A stretch of DNA of 64,000 bases from Mycobacterium sp. SMC-2. GTDB lineage: Bacteria; Actinomycetota; Actinomycetes; Mycobacteriales; Mycobacteriaceae. The stretch is from assembly GCF_025263485.1 (NCBI RefSeq), contig NZ_CP079863.1, forward strand, positions 5,456,001 to 5,520,000, given 5' to 3'. Positions 1-7,651 of the stretch are shown piece after piece. The notes under the pieces were generated by a model. That model did no database searches and was not told the origin of the DNA. It saw nothing but the letters and a program-made list of their open reading frames with translations. The position numbers were made by a program, and so were the translations under genes. Position 1 is the first letter of the stretch, and each line of letters begins with the position of its first letter.

Positions 1-83
1 GATGGCGCCGAACACATACGTCGAAGTGCTTGAGCGGTACGGGAAAAGTTGGTCGCGAGTAACCGGTGAAGGAAAGGGCGTTC
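1..83. other. Window edge, possible end of an upstream gene
   Basis: The first 83 bases precede the first supported gene. Short open stretches reach the left edge in several plus-strand frames; one ends at a TAA at about 60-62 and another at a TGA at about 31-33. Neither is long enough to identify. The region also holds the ribosome binding site of the next gene (GGAAAGG at 71-77). Confidence 0.3.
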
Positions 84-554
84 ATGGCGCTGCAGGAAGT
101 CGAAGAGGTGATCGGCGGCTACTCTGGCCGGTCGCGCGCAGTTCTGGAATACAGCGTTGTCATCAAGAGTTTGGTGGACGAGGCGAAGAAGCCAGGCTTC
201 TCGGTAGGGAACTGGGCGCCTCTGGCGGAGCTGGTCGCCGTCGACGAGTTCGAGCGCATCGGCCCTTTCAAGGAGGTCATGAACTGGGACGACTACGTGA
301 AATTCCTGGCGAATTGGGCGTCTTCGTCGGAGTGGGACTGCTCATTCCGGCGCCTTACCGAGGTGGGCGACATGGTCTTCCTCGAGCTTGAAGAGCGCAA
401 CAAGCTGGGCGACTTCAGCAACGTCGTGAATTCGTTGTCGGTCTACCAATTCACCGACGCCGGCAAGATCCGGCACATCGCTCTCTACCTGCAGATGGAG
501 CTTCCTCAGGGTGACATGTTGAAAAGTATTGAGGAAGTCAAGAACTCGGAATGA
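84..554 (+). CDS. SnoaL-like (NTF2-fold) protein
   Basis: A protein of about 156 residues. Its size and pattern (an N-terminal helix, a WDDYVKF segment, and alternating strands ending in IRHIALYLQMELP) resemble the SnoaL-like/nuclear transport factor 2 fold. That fold is used by polyketide cyclases, steroid isomerase relatives and many mycobacterial proteins of unknown role. The frame can start at a GTG at 66, but the ATG at 84 has GGAAAGG six bases upstream and is preferred. I see no signal peptide, so it is probably cytoplasmic. It could act as an isomerase or hydratase on a catabolic intermediate, but no catalytic residue can be assigned; the assignment rests on general pattern only. Confidence 0.55.
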   Translation: MALQEVEEVIGGYSGRSRAVLEYSVVIKSLVDEAKKPGFSVGNWAPLAELVAVDEFERIGPFKEVMNWDDYVKFLANWASSSEWDCSFRRLTEVGDMVFLELEERNKLGDFSNVVNSLSVYQFTDAGKIRHIALYLQMELPQGDMLKSIEEVKNSE

Positions 555-630
555 CTCGCCGACCTCTCGCCTCCCGCCGAAAGGTGAATCCCCAATCGGC
601 GAGCGTGTTGATCTAGTTGGGACATACCTA

Positions 631-1140
631 ATGCGTTCAATTCGAATGGCTTCCACCGCAGCACTATTCACTGCCACCGCCATCGTAATGGCATCATCAG
701 CCAATGCATCCAAGGATGATGTCGCCATCAACGGCACGTACCGCGCCACTTCCATCGGCAACTGGGCCAAGGTAAGAGACTCCTACCACGACGAGGCGAC
801 GGTAATTAGCACCTGGACGATCAGCTCCTCATGCACCACGGCTGAGCAGTGCGACGGCACGGTAAGGAGTGACCAAGGGTGGAGCGCACCGATGACCATG
901 ACGGACGGGAAAATCTGGTGGGTCAAACGCGATGTGGCGAACTGGGAAACATGCCCCGACGGCACCAGTTACACCGGACACCAGACATTCTATTTCTATG
1001 CGGTGGACTCGAATGGCATACCGCAGATCGGGTCACCTACGCTGGCCGGTAAGGATAAGACGCTCGGCCCAAGCGGCGCCTGCGGAGTAAACAAGTGGCT
1101 TGACATCGAGATACCGTTCAGGCTGGACAAGATCGGTTGA
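631..1140 (+). CDS. Small secreted protein of unknown function
   Basis: A protein of 169 residues with a Sec-type signal peptide: MRSIRMAST, then a hydrophobic stretch rich in Ala, Thr and Val, ending in an AxA-type site (SANAS) near residue 28. The mature part is rich in Trp, Thr and Ser and carries four or more Cys (in SSCTTAEQC, WETCPDG and SGACGV), fitting an exported disulfide-bonded domain. The pattern (GTYRATS, STWTIS, SDQGWSAP, VKRDV-NWE) resembles a family of small mycobacterial exported proteins without known function. The open frame extends upstream to 529, but the signal peptide fixes the start at 631. It is convergent with the next gene. Confidence 0.65.
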   Translation: MRSIRMASTAALFTATAIVMASSANASKDDVAINGTYRATSIGNWAKVRDSYHDEATVISTWTISSSCTTAEQCDGTVRSDQGWSAPMTMTDGKIWWVKRDVANWETCPDGTSYTGHQTFYFYAVDSNGIPQIGSPTLAGKDKTLGPSGACGVNKWLDIEIPFRLDKIG

Positions 1141-1194
1141 TCAAGATCGGTATCAAGTTTGGCAGGAACGAACATCTCCTACTGCGTTTTACCG

Positions 1195-1215
1195 CAGCCG
1201 GCTCGACTCCGGCTG
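1195..1215. terminator. Hairpin between convergent genes
   Basis: A perfect 7-bp stem (CAGCCGG / CCGGCTG) with a 7-base loop lies between two convergent genes, 55 bases after one stop codon and 33 bases after the other. There is no clear T tract, as is common in mycobacteria. A bidirectional terminator is the simplest reading. Confidence 0.45.
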
Positions 1216-1247
1216 TCGATACAACTGAGCGTTTCGTCGCCAGCCTG

Positions 1248-2426
1248 TCACACCGACACCAGTCGGGTGAGGTTGCCGCCCATGATCTTCGCCCGATCCT
1301 CTTGAGGCAGGTGTCCGAGCGCGTCGGCGAAATGCGTTGGCTGGGCTAGGCCTTCCGGGTGCGGGTAGTCAGAGCCGAACAACACGCGCTCCACTCCGAT
1401 CAGATCGATGAGGTCGGCAATGCCGTCCTCGTAGAACGGGCTGACGTGGATGCGGTTCTTGATCTCCTCCACCGGGTTGCCGAGAAAGCTCTCGGGGGCC
1501 TTCTTGTAGGTGTCGGCCAGGCGATGCAGCAGCGGGGCCAACCAGTCCGACCCGTTCTCGATGACCGCCAGCTTCAACCGCGGGTTGCGGAACAACCCGC
1601 CATGGCACACCCACGACGTCACCGCATCCTCAACCGGCCTCCAGGCGTTGACCATCCGCATCGTATTGGTCTGGAACGGAAGCGTTTCCCCGCCCGTGCC
1701 ATCCCACTCCGCGGTATACCGAGCGTAGCCGCTGTCCGATGAATGCATTGCCACCAGCACGTCGTGCTCGACGCAGCGCTGCCAGAACGGGTCGAACTCC
1801 GGCAGGGCGAACGAGCGCGTACCGCCATACCCCGGAACCGGGGCGGGCCGAATCAAGATCGCTCGCGCGCCACGCTTCACGACCCAGTCCAGCTCCTCGA
1901 TCGCCTTCTCGACAATCGGCAGGCTGATCACCGGGACGGTGAAGATGCGGCCTTTGTAGTTGAAGCCCCACACCTCGTCGAGCCATTGGTTCAGCGCGTG
2001 CACGACGGCATGGATGAGCAATGGATCGTCGCGCATGCGTTCTTCGACGAGGCTGGCCAGCGTCGGGAACATCAGCGTTCGATCGACGCCCAGCTCGTCC
2101 ATCAACGCCAAGCGGGGCCCCGGCTCCCGGAAAGCGGGAATGGCACGCATCGGCTCGCCGAAGATCTCCCGGCGACTCTTGCCTTCCGGGTTGCCGACGC
2201 GGAAGTATTCCTCCATCGCCCCGGGCTTGGCAACCACCTCGAAAGTGGGGTTGGGAATGTACTCGCTGATCTGCCCGCGGACAGCGATCTTGGTCCGGCC
2301 ATTGACTTTAACGTATTGGATCGCGCCCTGGTATGCCTTGGGCAGGTACTTGGTCAGCGACTCCTCGGTCTCGTAAAGATGATTATCCGCATCGAACAAC
2401 GGGTACGGCAACCCACTGGCGCTCAT
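1248..2426 (-). CDS. Amidohydrolase-family (amidohydrolase_2) metal-dependent hydrolase
   Basis: A 392-residue TIM-barrel protein of the amidohydrolase_2 group, which includes ACMSD-type decarboxylases and related hydrolases. The N-terminal metal site is FDADNHLYE (Asp12, Asp14, His16). A central His lies in VAMHSSDSG and the C-terminal Asp in FGSDYPHPEG is near 353. The open frame runs 24 codons further upstream, but GAAAGGA just before the ATG at 2426 supports the shorter start. Its closest relative in the window is the gene at 43168-44361, with matching ISEY-PNPTF, FREPGPR and LIRPAPVPG segments. The substrate is unknown; decarboxylation or hydrolysis of a carboxylated ring product is plausible from the neighbouring oxygenases. 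Confidence 0.8.
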   Translation of the reverse strand: MSASGLPYPLFDADNHLYETEESLTKYLPKAYQGAIQYVKVNGRTKIAVRGQISEYIPNPTFEVVAKPGAMEEYFRVGNPEGKSRREIFGEPMRAIPAFREPGPRLALMDELGVDRTLMFPTLASLVEERMRDDPLLIHAVVHALNQWLDEVWGFNYKGRIFTVPVISLPIVEKAIEELDWVVKRGARAILIRPAPVPGYGGTRSFALPEFDPFWQRCVEHDVLVAMHSSDSGYARYTAEWDGTGGETLPFQTNTMRMVNAWRPVEDAVTSWVCHGGLFRNPRLKLAVIENGSDWLAPLLHRLADTYKKAPESFLGNPVEEIKNRIHVSPFYEDGIADLIDLIGVERVLFGSDYPHPEGLAQPTHFADALGHLPQEDRAKIMGGNLTRLVSV

Positions 2427-2549
2427 TGAGATCCTTTCTCGAATTTCATGACAATAATGTTCTTGAGTAGTGCTATGGCACCCGCATAGTGCGCTCACAC
2501 GTCCGGGGCTGGCGTTCGCGACGAAGAGCTCATAGGGCCGCCGTGTGTG

Positions 2550-3395
2550 CTACTGGATCGGCTCATCGCCCAGCACTGTGGTGCGCAGCATCTCTCGCGA
2601 CGAGTTGGCATCGTATGGTGTCGCGCGATGCAACACGCCCCGGTTGTCCCAGATCACGGTGTCACCTACCGACCAATGGTGACTGTAAACGTTGTCGGGC
2701 CGCGTTGCGCGGTCGAGCAGATCGGCTAACAGCGCCCGGCCCTCGTCCGAACCCATGCCCACGACGTAGTCGGCGGAAGTGCCGAGCACCATCGACTTTC
2801 GCCCACTGCGATGGGTCCACACCAGCGGGTGCTCACGCGCTGGGCGCATTCGCCACCGCGCTACTTCTTCTGGGCTGGGATCTGGAGTGAACCGCCGTTG
2901 CGATGCCTCCAGCGAGTGAACGACCCGCAGTGCGCCGAAGCGCTCTTTCTCATCGGCGCTCAACGCGTCGTACGCCCCGTACGTGCTGGCGAATTCCGTA
3001 TCTCCGCCGTGCTCAGCGACATGCACCGCGCTCAGAATCGTTGCTTTCTGGGGATATTCATCGTTCATCGGGGTGCAGCCGTCGATGTGCCAGTCGAAGG
3101 TGCCACGCAGATACGCCGCCGAGGAGTTCTTCGATGCGTCCAGGGTGACGGGATAAATACCAGACACCGGATGGTGGCCGTCAGCAGAACAGTCGATCTC
3201 ACCGAGCCACCGGCAGAACTGCACCTGCGCTTCGGGTTCGAGGTGAAGACCGCGAAAGACGAGAACTCCGTTGCCTTCTAGCGCTTCGAGCACCGCCTGG
3301 CCCATCATGCTGTCAGAGGCCAGTCGGTCGGGCTCGACGCCCATCACCTCAGCGCCCACGAACGGCGTAAGTTTATTCACAGTGAGCAGAGCCAT
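2550..3395 (-). CDS. TauD/TfdA-family Fe(II)/2-oxoglutarate dioxygenase
   Basis: A 281-residue protein of the usual TauD/TfdA length. The iron facial triad is visible: His103-x-Asp105 in TFDWHIDG and His256 in LHRATPYD. The Arg after it in REMLRTTV would bind 2-oxoglutarate. The family couples 2-oxoglutarate decarboxylation to substrate hydroxylation, often giving C-O, C-S or C-N cleavage. The gene lies downstream of an SDR and a truncated Rieske reading frame, overlapping the latter's 3' end by 19 bases, and could be read on the same minus-strand transcript. The substrate cannot be inferred. Confidence 0.85.
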   Translation of the reverse strand: MALLTVNKLTPFVGAEVMGVEPDRLASDSMMGQAVLEALEGNGVLVFRGLHLEPEAQVQFCRWLGEIDCSADGHHPVSGIYPVTLDASKNSSAAYLRGTFDWHIDGCTPMNDEYPQKATILSAVHVAEHGGDTEFASTYGAYDALSADEKERFGALRVVHSLEASQRRFTPDPSPEEVARWRMRPAREHPLVWTHRSGRKSMVLGTSADYVVGMGSDEGRALLADLLDRATRPDNVYSHHWSVGDTVIWDNRGVLHRATPYDANSSREMLRTTVLGDEPIQ

Positions 3396-3676
3396 CGCCT
3401 GTCCTTCCTATTGCCAGCGGTGGTGGTCACGGCGCTGGTTCGCCGATCCGGGGCCAGTTCCTCGATGTGGCCAACATTGAGCCAAGCACGTTTGAAGATC
3501 GCCTCACGCTCGAGTTCGTAGGACTCCGGCGATATCGAGTCGCGAAAGGAGATGGGACCGGCTCCCAACTCGGGGCAGTCCGCTGTCCAACTTCCTTCCG
3601 CGGGCTTAGGCCACCGACGCACAGTAATTTCCTCGCTGATGCGGCCGAAAAAGCGTCGTAATGCTTCAATATTCAC
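3377..3676 (-). pseudogene. Truncated Rieske oxygenase alpha-subunit remnant
   Basis: An open frame of 99 codons. Its first 75 or so residues match the N-terminus of the complete Rieske oxygenase at 5044-6309; shared pieces include EGSWT, DSISPE-YELERE and AIFKRAWLNVG. The match ends just before the region that would lead to the Rieske CxH cluster motif, and the remaining 25 residues are unrelated. Both the Rieske and catalytic domains are therefore missing. The GTG start overlaps the stop of the upstream SDR (ATGTGA), so it may still be translated by coupling. It also overlaps the TauD-like gene start. I read it as a deletion remnant, not a functional small protein. Confidence 0.7.
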
Positions 3677-4416
3677 ATCACAGCCCCACCGTTGACCCCG
3701 AGCACCTGACCGGTGATGAACCCGGCTTCCTCCGAGCACAAGAACCCCACTGCCGCAGCAATGTCGTCACCGGTACCAAGGCGCCCGAGCGGAATATTGC
3801 TCGCCAACTTCTCGGTCGAGGACACGTCGCCTACGGCTTGGGATTGGCGCTGCATCGGCGTATCGATGCCCGACGGCGGAATATTGTTGACGGTGATTCC
3901 CATCGACGCATACTCGCGGGCCAGCGACTTCGTCAGCGTGATCACCGCTCCCTTGGAGGCAGCGTAGTGCGCCATACGCGGTGAGCCGCGTTGCGCGCTG
4001 GATGACGAAATCATCACGATACGGCCCCATTTGGCGTCGATCATGTCCTTCAACGCCACTTGGCTGCAATGGAAGGTACCGGTCAGGTTGACGGCGATCA
4101 TCCGCTCCCAAGACTCGGGTGTGATCTCCGTGAACGGTGAGAAGTCAACGATTCCCGCGCTGGTCACCAGAATGCTCACCGGGCCGAGCTCGCCGCGTAC
4201 TTTGGCGAAGGCCTCCTCCACCGCCTGCCGGTCCGTGACGTCAGCGGCGACGCCTAGCGCTATCACGCCCTGGGACCGCAGGTCCTCAGAGACACGTTGC
4301 GCCGCAGACCCGTTGACATCAAGTACGGCGACTTTACAGCCGCGACGACCCAATTCGTGGCATGTCGCTTCGCCCATGCCTGATGCACCGCCAGTCACCA
4401 CCGCGACTCGAGTCAT
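3673..4416 (-). CDS. Short-chain dehydrogenase/reductase (SDR)
   Basis: A 247-residue classical SDR. It has the nucleotide motif TGGASGMG near residues 8-15, a T-SAGI segment in place of NNAG, the Ser of MISSSSA and the catalytic YAASK. The C-terminus GQVLGVNGGAVM is typical of this family. The frame opens at 4440, but AAAGGAAAGGG before the ATG at 4416 identifies the start. Its stop overlaps the GTG of a Rieske remnant. It probably oxidises an alcohol or dihydrodiol produced by the nearby oxygenases; the nicotinamide cofactor cannot be fixed with confidence. Confidence 0.85.
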   Translation of the reverse strand: MTRVAVVTGGASGMGEATCHELGRRGCKVAVLDVNGSAAQRVSEDLRSQGVIALGVAADVTDRQAVEEAFAKVRGELGPVSILVTSAGIVDFSPFTEITPESWERMIAVNLTGTFHCSQVALKDMIDAKWGRIVMISSSSAQRGSPRMAHYAASKGAVITLTKSLAREYASMGITVNNIPPSGIDTPMQRQSQAVGDVSSTEKLASNIPLGRLGTGDDIAAAVGFLCSEEAGFITGQVLGVNGGAVM

Positions 4417-4711
4417 TCGTCCCTTTCCTTTGCCACTCACAGGTCATGTCCGCCACCCTGCTCAACAACCCGGCTCAGCAGGTCTGCAGCAATCGCCGCT
4501 CGCAAGCACGCCGAACACTGTCTCGTGTGCGGCCCGTGCGTCGTCGAGAGCCGCCTGTGGGGTGATTTCCATGCTCATATCCCTTGCCTCGACCCTGGTA
4601 CGCCGACAAGGTCCGGCCGCTGAAACGCAGCCTTGTGGATTGACAGCGGTGATCTGCTCGCCTCGATCATGATGACCCCCGGCGAGTTGGGTCGGCCCGA
4701 AACGCTCACAT
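4417..4711. other. Intergenic region with a possible frameshifted small ORF
   Basis: No intact gene is supported here. On the minus strand a 38-codon frame starts at about 4576 (residues MSMEITPQAALDDARAAHE) behind a weak GGCAAGGG site. It runs out of frame into a second piece ending DLLSRVVEQGGGHDL at a TGA (4437-4439), just before the SDR gene. The two pieces read like one small protein split by a one-base shift. This is a weak inference; it could be chance. Confidence 0.25.
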
Positions 4712-5041
4712 TCACGGGACTGGTTCGGAGACGCAGTCCAAGGCGGCAGCGCCCGAGTCGGGCACCCGGGGCTGTTTCCAGCATTCGATCGGGAACGACA
4801 CCATGACCATCGAATACAGCAGGTGCATCAAATTGGTGACATCGTGGGGCAAGTTTTCCAGAGGGAACTTGTCGCAGTAGGCGATGGCTTCTTCCGCGCG
4901 CGGTGTGATGGCGTCATAGAAGGCCTGCATCTCGGCCATCGAGCTGGCCAGGCGCTTGGCGTATCGCTTCGGCTCGCTATCCAGACACCACTCGGAAAAC
5001 CGTTCCAGATCGGCGAATTCGGGTGGCAGCATGGCGTTCAC
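4712..5041 (-). CDS. Small conserved partner of the Rieske oxygenase, unknown function
   Basis: A 109-residue acidic, mainly helical protein (LERFSEWCLDSEPKRYAKRL, EMQAFYDAITPRAEEAIAYCD). It has no motif I can assign, no signal peptide and no membrane segment. It starts two bases after the stop of the Rieske oxygenase alpha subunit, which indicates co-translation and a shared job. The clustered Cys and Glu residues do not form a known iron-sulfur or zinc site. It is not a dioxygenase beta subunit, which would be about 160-180 residues with an NTF2 fold. Function unknown. Confidence 0.65.
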   Translation of the reverse strand: MNAMLPPEFADLERFSEWCLDSEPKRYAKRLASSMAEMQAFYDAITPRAEEAIAYCDKFPLENLPHDVTNLMHLLYSMVMVSFPIECWKQPRVPDSGAAALDCVSEPVP

Positions 5042-5043
5042 TG

Positions 5044-6309
5044 CTACACCCCCGCCTTCGTGCGGCGATACTCGTCCACCCAGGCTGCAGTCTCTTTGTG
5101 CAGGTGTCGTATCAGGACTTCTTGATCGTTGAGCACAAACCGGTCGAGCACACGTGACTCGATCATGCTTTGGGTGGCCTCGAGCGTGTTCGCGTCCTGC
5201 AGCCCGTATTCCTTGAAGGTCACCGCCGCCAACTCTTGAGCGACCCGCCCGCGCGGTGTGCGAGGCGGCGGAAAATATAGGGTCCCCTCAAAGAGGTGCG
5301 AGTTGTACGACGTCGGCCAATAGTGGTACGTCAGGTACCAGCCCTGACCCCAAATCAAGATGACGAAGTTCGGGAACAGCTGGAACGAGTCCAGTCCCCA
5401 CGGGTCACACTTGGCCGGGTTCACCCCGACGGGCAATACGCCGAGGTCGGGTTTGTCCCACGGCCCGAACAGCCCGCTCTGGCAGATTTCGTCCATTGGC
5501 TTACGCATGTCGGCATCCATTTCCCAGGCCCGCACGCCCGACGTGCTGACCAGTCGATGCGGGCCGTCGATGCGGTAGTGCGGCGCCTCAAAACCCGCCT
5601 CCGCCGCAGCCTTCGAGTACTTGCTCGGGGATTGGTTCGCGTGCAGCACCGGTGCGTGATAGAACTCCTGAAACGCATCCATGTAGAGCTTCCAGTTGGC
5701 GTTCACCTCTGAGCGGTAGTACCACCGCGAGGTCATCGTCCCGAATGGATAGCCCTCCAACTCGGTGACCATCGGGCCGAGAAATTCGCGCAGCGATTGC
5801 TCCGGCTCCTTAGCGAAGTTGACGAAGATGAAGCCCTCCCACACCTCGCAGTGCACGGGCACCAGTCCATAGCGGCTCTTGTCGAGGTCGAAGAACTCGC
5901 CTTCCTGCTGAACGAAGGTCAGGTTGCCATCCAGGTCGTAGCGCCACGCGTGGTACTTGCAGGTGAATTGCCGGCATACGCCGTTGGTTTCCTCCTGCGG
6001 GAAGTCATTCCATACCAGCTTGTTCCCGCGGTGCCTGCAGATATTGTGAAATGCCTTGACCCCACCTGCCGTCGTGCGCACCACGATGATCGAAGTATTG
6101 ACGACCTTGAGCTCCTTGGTGAAATAGCTGCCCTTACGCGGAAGACTTTCCACCCGACCGACATTCAGCCAGGCCCGTTTGAAGATCGCCTCCCGCTCGA
6201 GCTCATAGAACTCCGGGCTGATCGAGTCTTCGTAGGACACCGGCCCAGTTCCAAGCTCCGGATAGTGCTCGGTCCAACTGCCCTCGGGCGGCTTAGGAAA
6301 ACGCGTCAT
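5044..6309 (-). CDS. Rieske non-haem iron oxygenase, alpha subunit
   Basis: A 421-residue ring-hydroxylating oxygenase alpha subunit of normal length. The [2Fe-2S] Rieske ligands are Cys91-x-His93 (NICRHRGN) and Cys117-x2-His120 (TCKYHAW). The catalytic iron site is in NWKLYMDAF-EFYHAPVLH, with Asp211 bridging and His218 and His223 as ligands. It introduces oxygen into an aromatic or steroid-like substrate using electrons from a separate reductase, which I do not see in this window. The start at 6309 follows GAGAGGAGT; an in-frame TTG lies five codons upstream. It is followed after two bases by a small partner gene. A truncated homologue lies at 3377-3676. Confidence 0.9.
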   Translation of the reverse strand: MTRFPKPPEGSWTEHYPELGTGPVSYEDSISPEFYELEREAIFKRAWLNVGRVESLPRKGSYFTKELKVVNTSIIVVRTTAGGVKAFHNICRHRGNKLVWNDFPQEETNGVCRQFTCKYHAWRYDLDGNLTFVQQEGEFFDLDKSRYGLVPVHCEVWEGFIFVNFAKEPEQSLREFLGPMVTELEGYPFGTMTSRWYYRSEVNANWKLYMDAFQEFYHAPVLHANQSPSKYSKAAAEAGFEAPHYRIDGPHRLVSTSGVRAWEMDADMRKPMDEICQSGLFGPWDKPDLGVLPVGVNPAKCDPWGLDSFQLFPNFVILIWGQGWYLTYHYWPTSYNSHLFEGTLYFPPPRTPRGRVAQELAAVTFKEYGLQDANTLEATQSMIESRVLDRFVLNDQEVLIRHLHKETAAWVDEYRRTKAGV

Positions 6310-6371
6310 ACATACTCCTCTCAACCGGTTTCAGCGGTCGCTTCCTGCTCTTAGGCGACCCGCAGGAGCTG

Positions 6372-6400
6372 CAGAGCCGAACGTATGTGTCTCGGCTCTG
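6372..6400. promoter_or_regulatory. Perfect 9-bp inverted repeat upstream of the Rieske oxygenase
   Basis: CAGAGCCGA and TCGGCTCTG form a perfect inverted repeat with an 11-base spacer, centred about 77 bases upstream of the Rieske start codon and downstream of the thiolase stop. It could be an operator or a stem-loop; the length and lack of a T tract favour an operator slightly. Confidence 0.35.
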
Positions 6401-6433
6401 TAATCGCAACCACTTGATATTGTTGGCAGCTTT

Positions 6434-6448
6434 CGCGACGAAGTCGCG
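6434..6448 (-). terminator. Hairpin after the thiolase gene
   Basis: A 6-bp GC-rich stem (CGCGAC / GTCGCG) with a 3-base loop lies 16 bases downstream of the thiolase stop codon on the minus strand. No T tract follows. It is a plausible terminator separating the thiolase operon from the Rieske operon. Confidence 0.4.
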
Positions 6449-6463
6449 GTGCGCGCTTGTCCG

Positions 6464-7651
6464 TCATGGCCTTCGCCTCGCCCGGATAGGTTGCGCTCCA
6501 GGACCTTCCAAGATCGTTACCGCTGACACCGCGGTCGGGCCTCCAATGTTGTGCGCCAAACCGGTACGCGCACCGTCGATCTGGTTAGCCCCAGTGCCGC
6601 GCAGCTGTTCGAAGAGTTCGACGCACTGCGCGACCCCGGTCGCGCCCGGCGGGTGGCCCTTTGCGATTAACCCGCCGCTCGGGTTGACCGGCAGTGCCCC
6701 GCCCACGCAGGTGACCTCGGCCTCGATCAGCTTGGATGCACCGAACCGCTCGGCAAAACCGAGGTCCTCGTAGCTGATGAGCTCGACCCCGGTCAAGAAG
6801 TCGTGCACTTCGGCGACATCGATGTCCGACGGTGTCATGCCGGCCATCGCAAACGCCTGCTTGGCGGCGCGCACAGTGGCAGGAAACGTCGTCATGTCCG
6901 ACTTATGCTGATGCATAACGGAATCCAGGCCCAGCCCAACGCCCCGAATCCACACCGGTTGACTGGTAAAGCGATCAACAACCTCCTCGGCGGCCAACAG
7001 CAACGCAGCCGCACCGTCACTTTGGGGCGCGCAGTCCAGCGCACCGAATGGTGTTACCACCGGCGGCGCACCGAGCACCTGCTCGATGGTGATCTCAAAT
7101 CGCAGCCGCGCTTTGGGATTCTTGGCCCCGTGCCGTCGGTTCTTTACCGCCACCATCGCAATGTGCTCTCTGGTGGCGGGAGACTCGTGCAGATATCGAA
7201 CGGCGTGCAGCGCAAACCCAGCGGGTGCTATGACACCCAGCGGGTAGTCCCAGGCCATGTCCCGCGACATGGCCTCCCATTTCCAGAGCATGTCCTTCGA
7301 AGTCGTGTCGCGGAGCTTGTCCGCTCCTATCACAAGGGCGACGTCAAAGGCCCGGGATGCGATACCGAATAGCGCGTTGCGTACCGCGTCGTTGCCAGTG
7401 GCACAGGAATTTTCAACCCTGGTGACGGGAAGATCGAGGAGCCCAAGGGTATCGGCGAGGTTCCCGGACGGGAATCCGTCGGCTGTGCCCATCGCGCCCA
7501 GCCAGGCGGCTTGGATGTCATGTTTGTCGAGGCCCTTGTCCACGCTGCGTGCGCATTCCGCGAAGGCCATCGGCAACAGGTCCTTGATGCCGAGCGTGAA
7601 ATGTTCGGCGAACGGCGTCATCCCGGCGCCCACGATGGCAACCCTTCTCAT
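6464..7651 (-). CDS. SCP2-type thiolase (lipid-transfer-protein-like)
   Basis: A 395-residue thiolase of the sterol-carrier/lipid-transfer subgroup. The nucleophilic Cys is in VENSCATGND (near residue 84). An EVHDFLTG segment replaces the NEAF motif of FadA thiolases. The C-terminal His is in NPSGGLIAKGHPPGATG. Members cleave or condense acyl-CoA esters, and some act in sterol side-chain breakdown together with an OB-fold partner protein. Its ATG overlaps the stop of the upstream HMG-CoA-synthase-like/OB-fold gene by four bases, matching such a two-component complex. No separate SCP2 domain is attached. Confidence 0.85.
   Translation of the reverse strand: MRRVAIVGAGMTPFAEHFTLGIKDLLPMAFAECARSVDKGLDKHDIQAAWLGAMGTADGFPSGNLADTLGLLDLPVTRVENSCATGNDAVRNALFGIASRAFDVALVIGADKLRDTTSKDMLWKWEAMSRDMAWDYPLGVIAPAGFALHAVRYLHESPATREHIAMVAVKNRRHGAKNPKARLRFEITIEQVLGAPPVVTPFGALDCAPQSDGAAALLLAAEEVVDRFTSQPVWIRGVGLGLDSVMHQHKSDMTTFPATVRAAKQAFAMAGMTPSDIDVAEVHDFLTGVELISYEDLGFAERFGASKLIEAEVTCVGGALPVNPSGGLIAKGHPPGATGVAQCVELFEQLRGTGANQIDGARTGLAHNIGGPTAVSAVTILEGPGAQPIRARRRP

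Noticed and set aside
2472-2492. TGCTATGG-CACCC-GCATAGTG upstream of the first amidohydrolase, resembling the 20-bp dyad
   Set aside because: The spacer is five bases, not four, and the invariant TAC and GT positions are not kept. I do not count it as a site.
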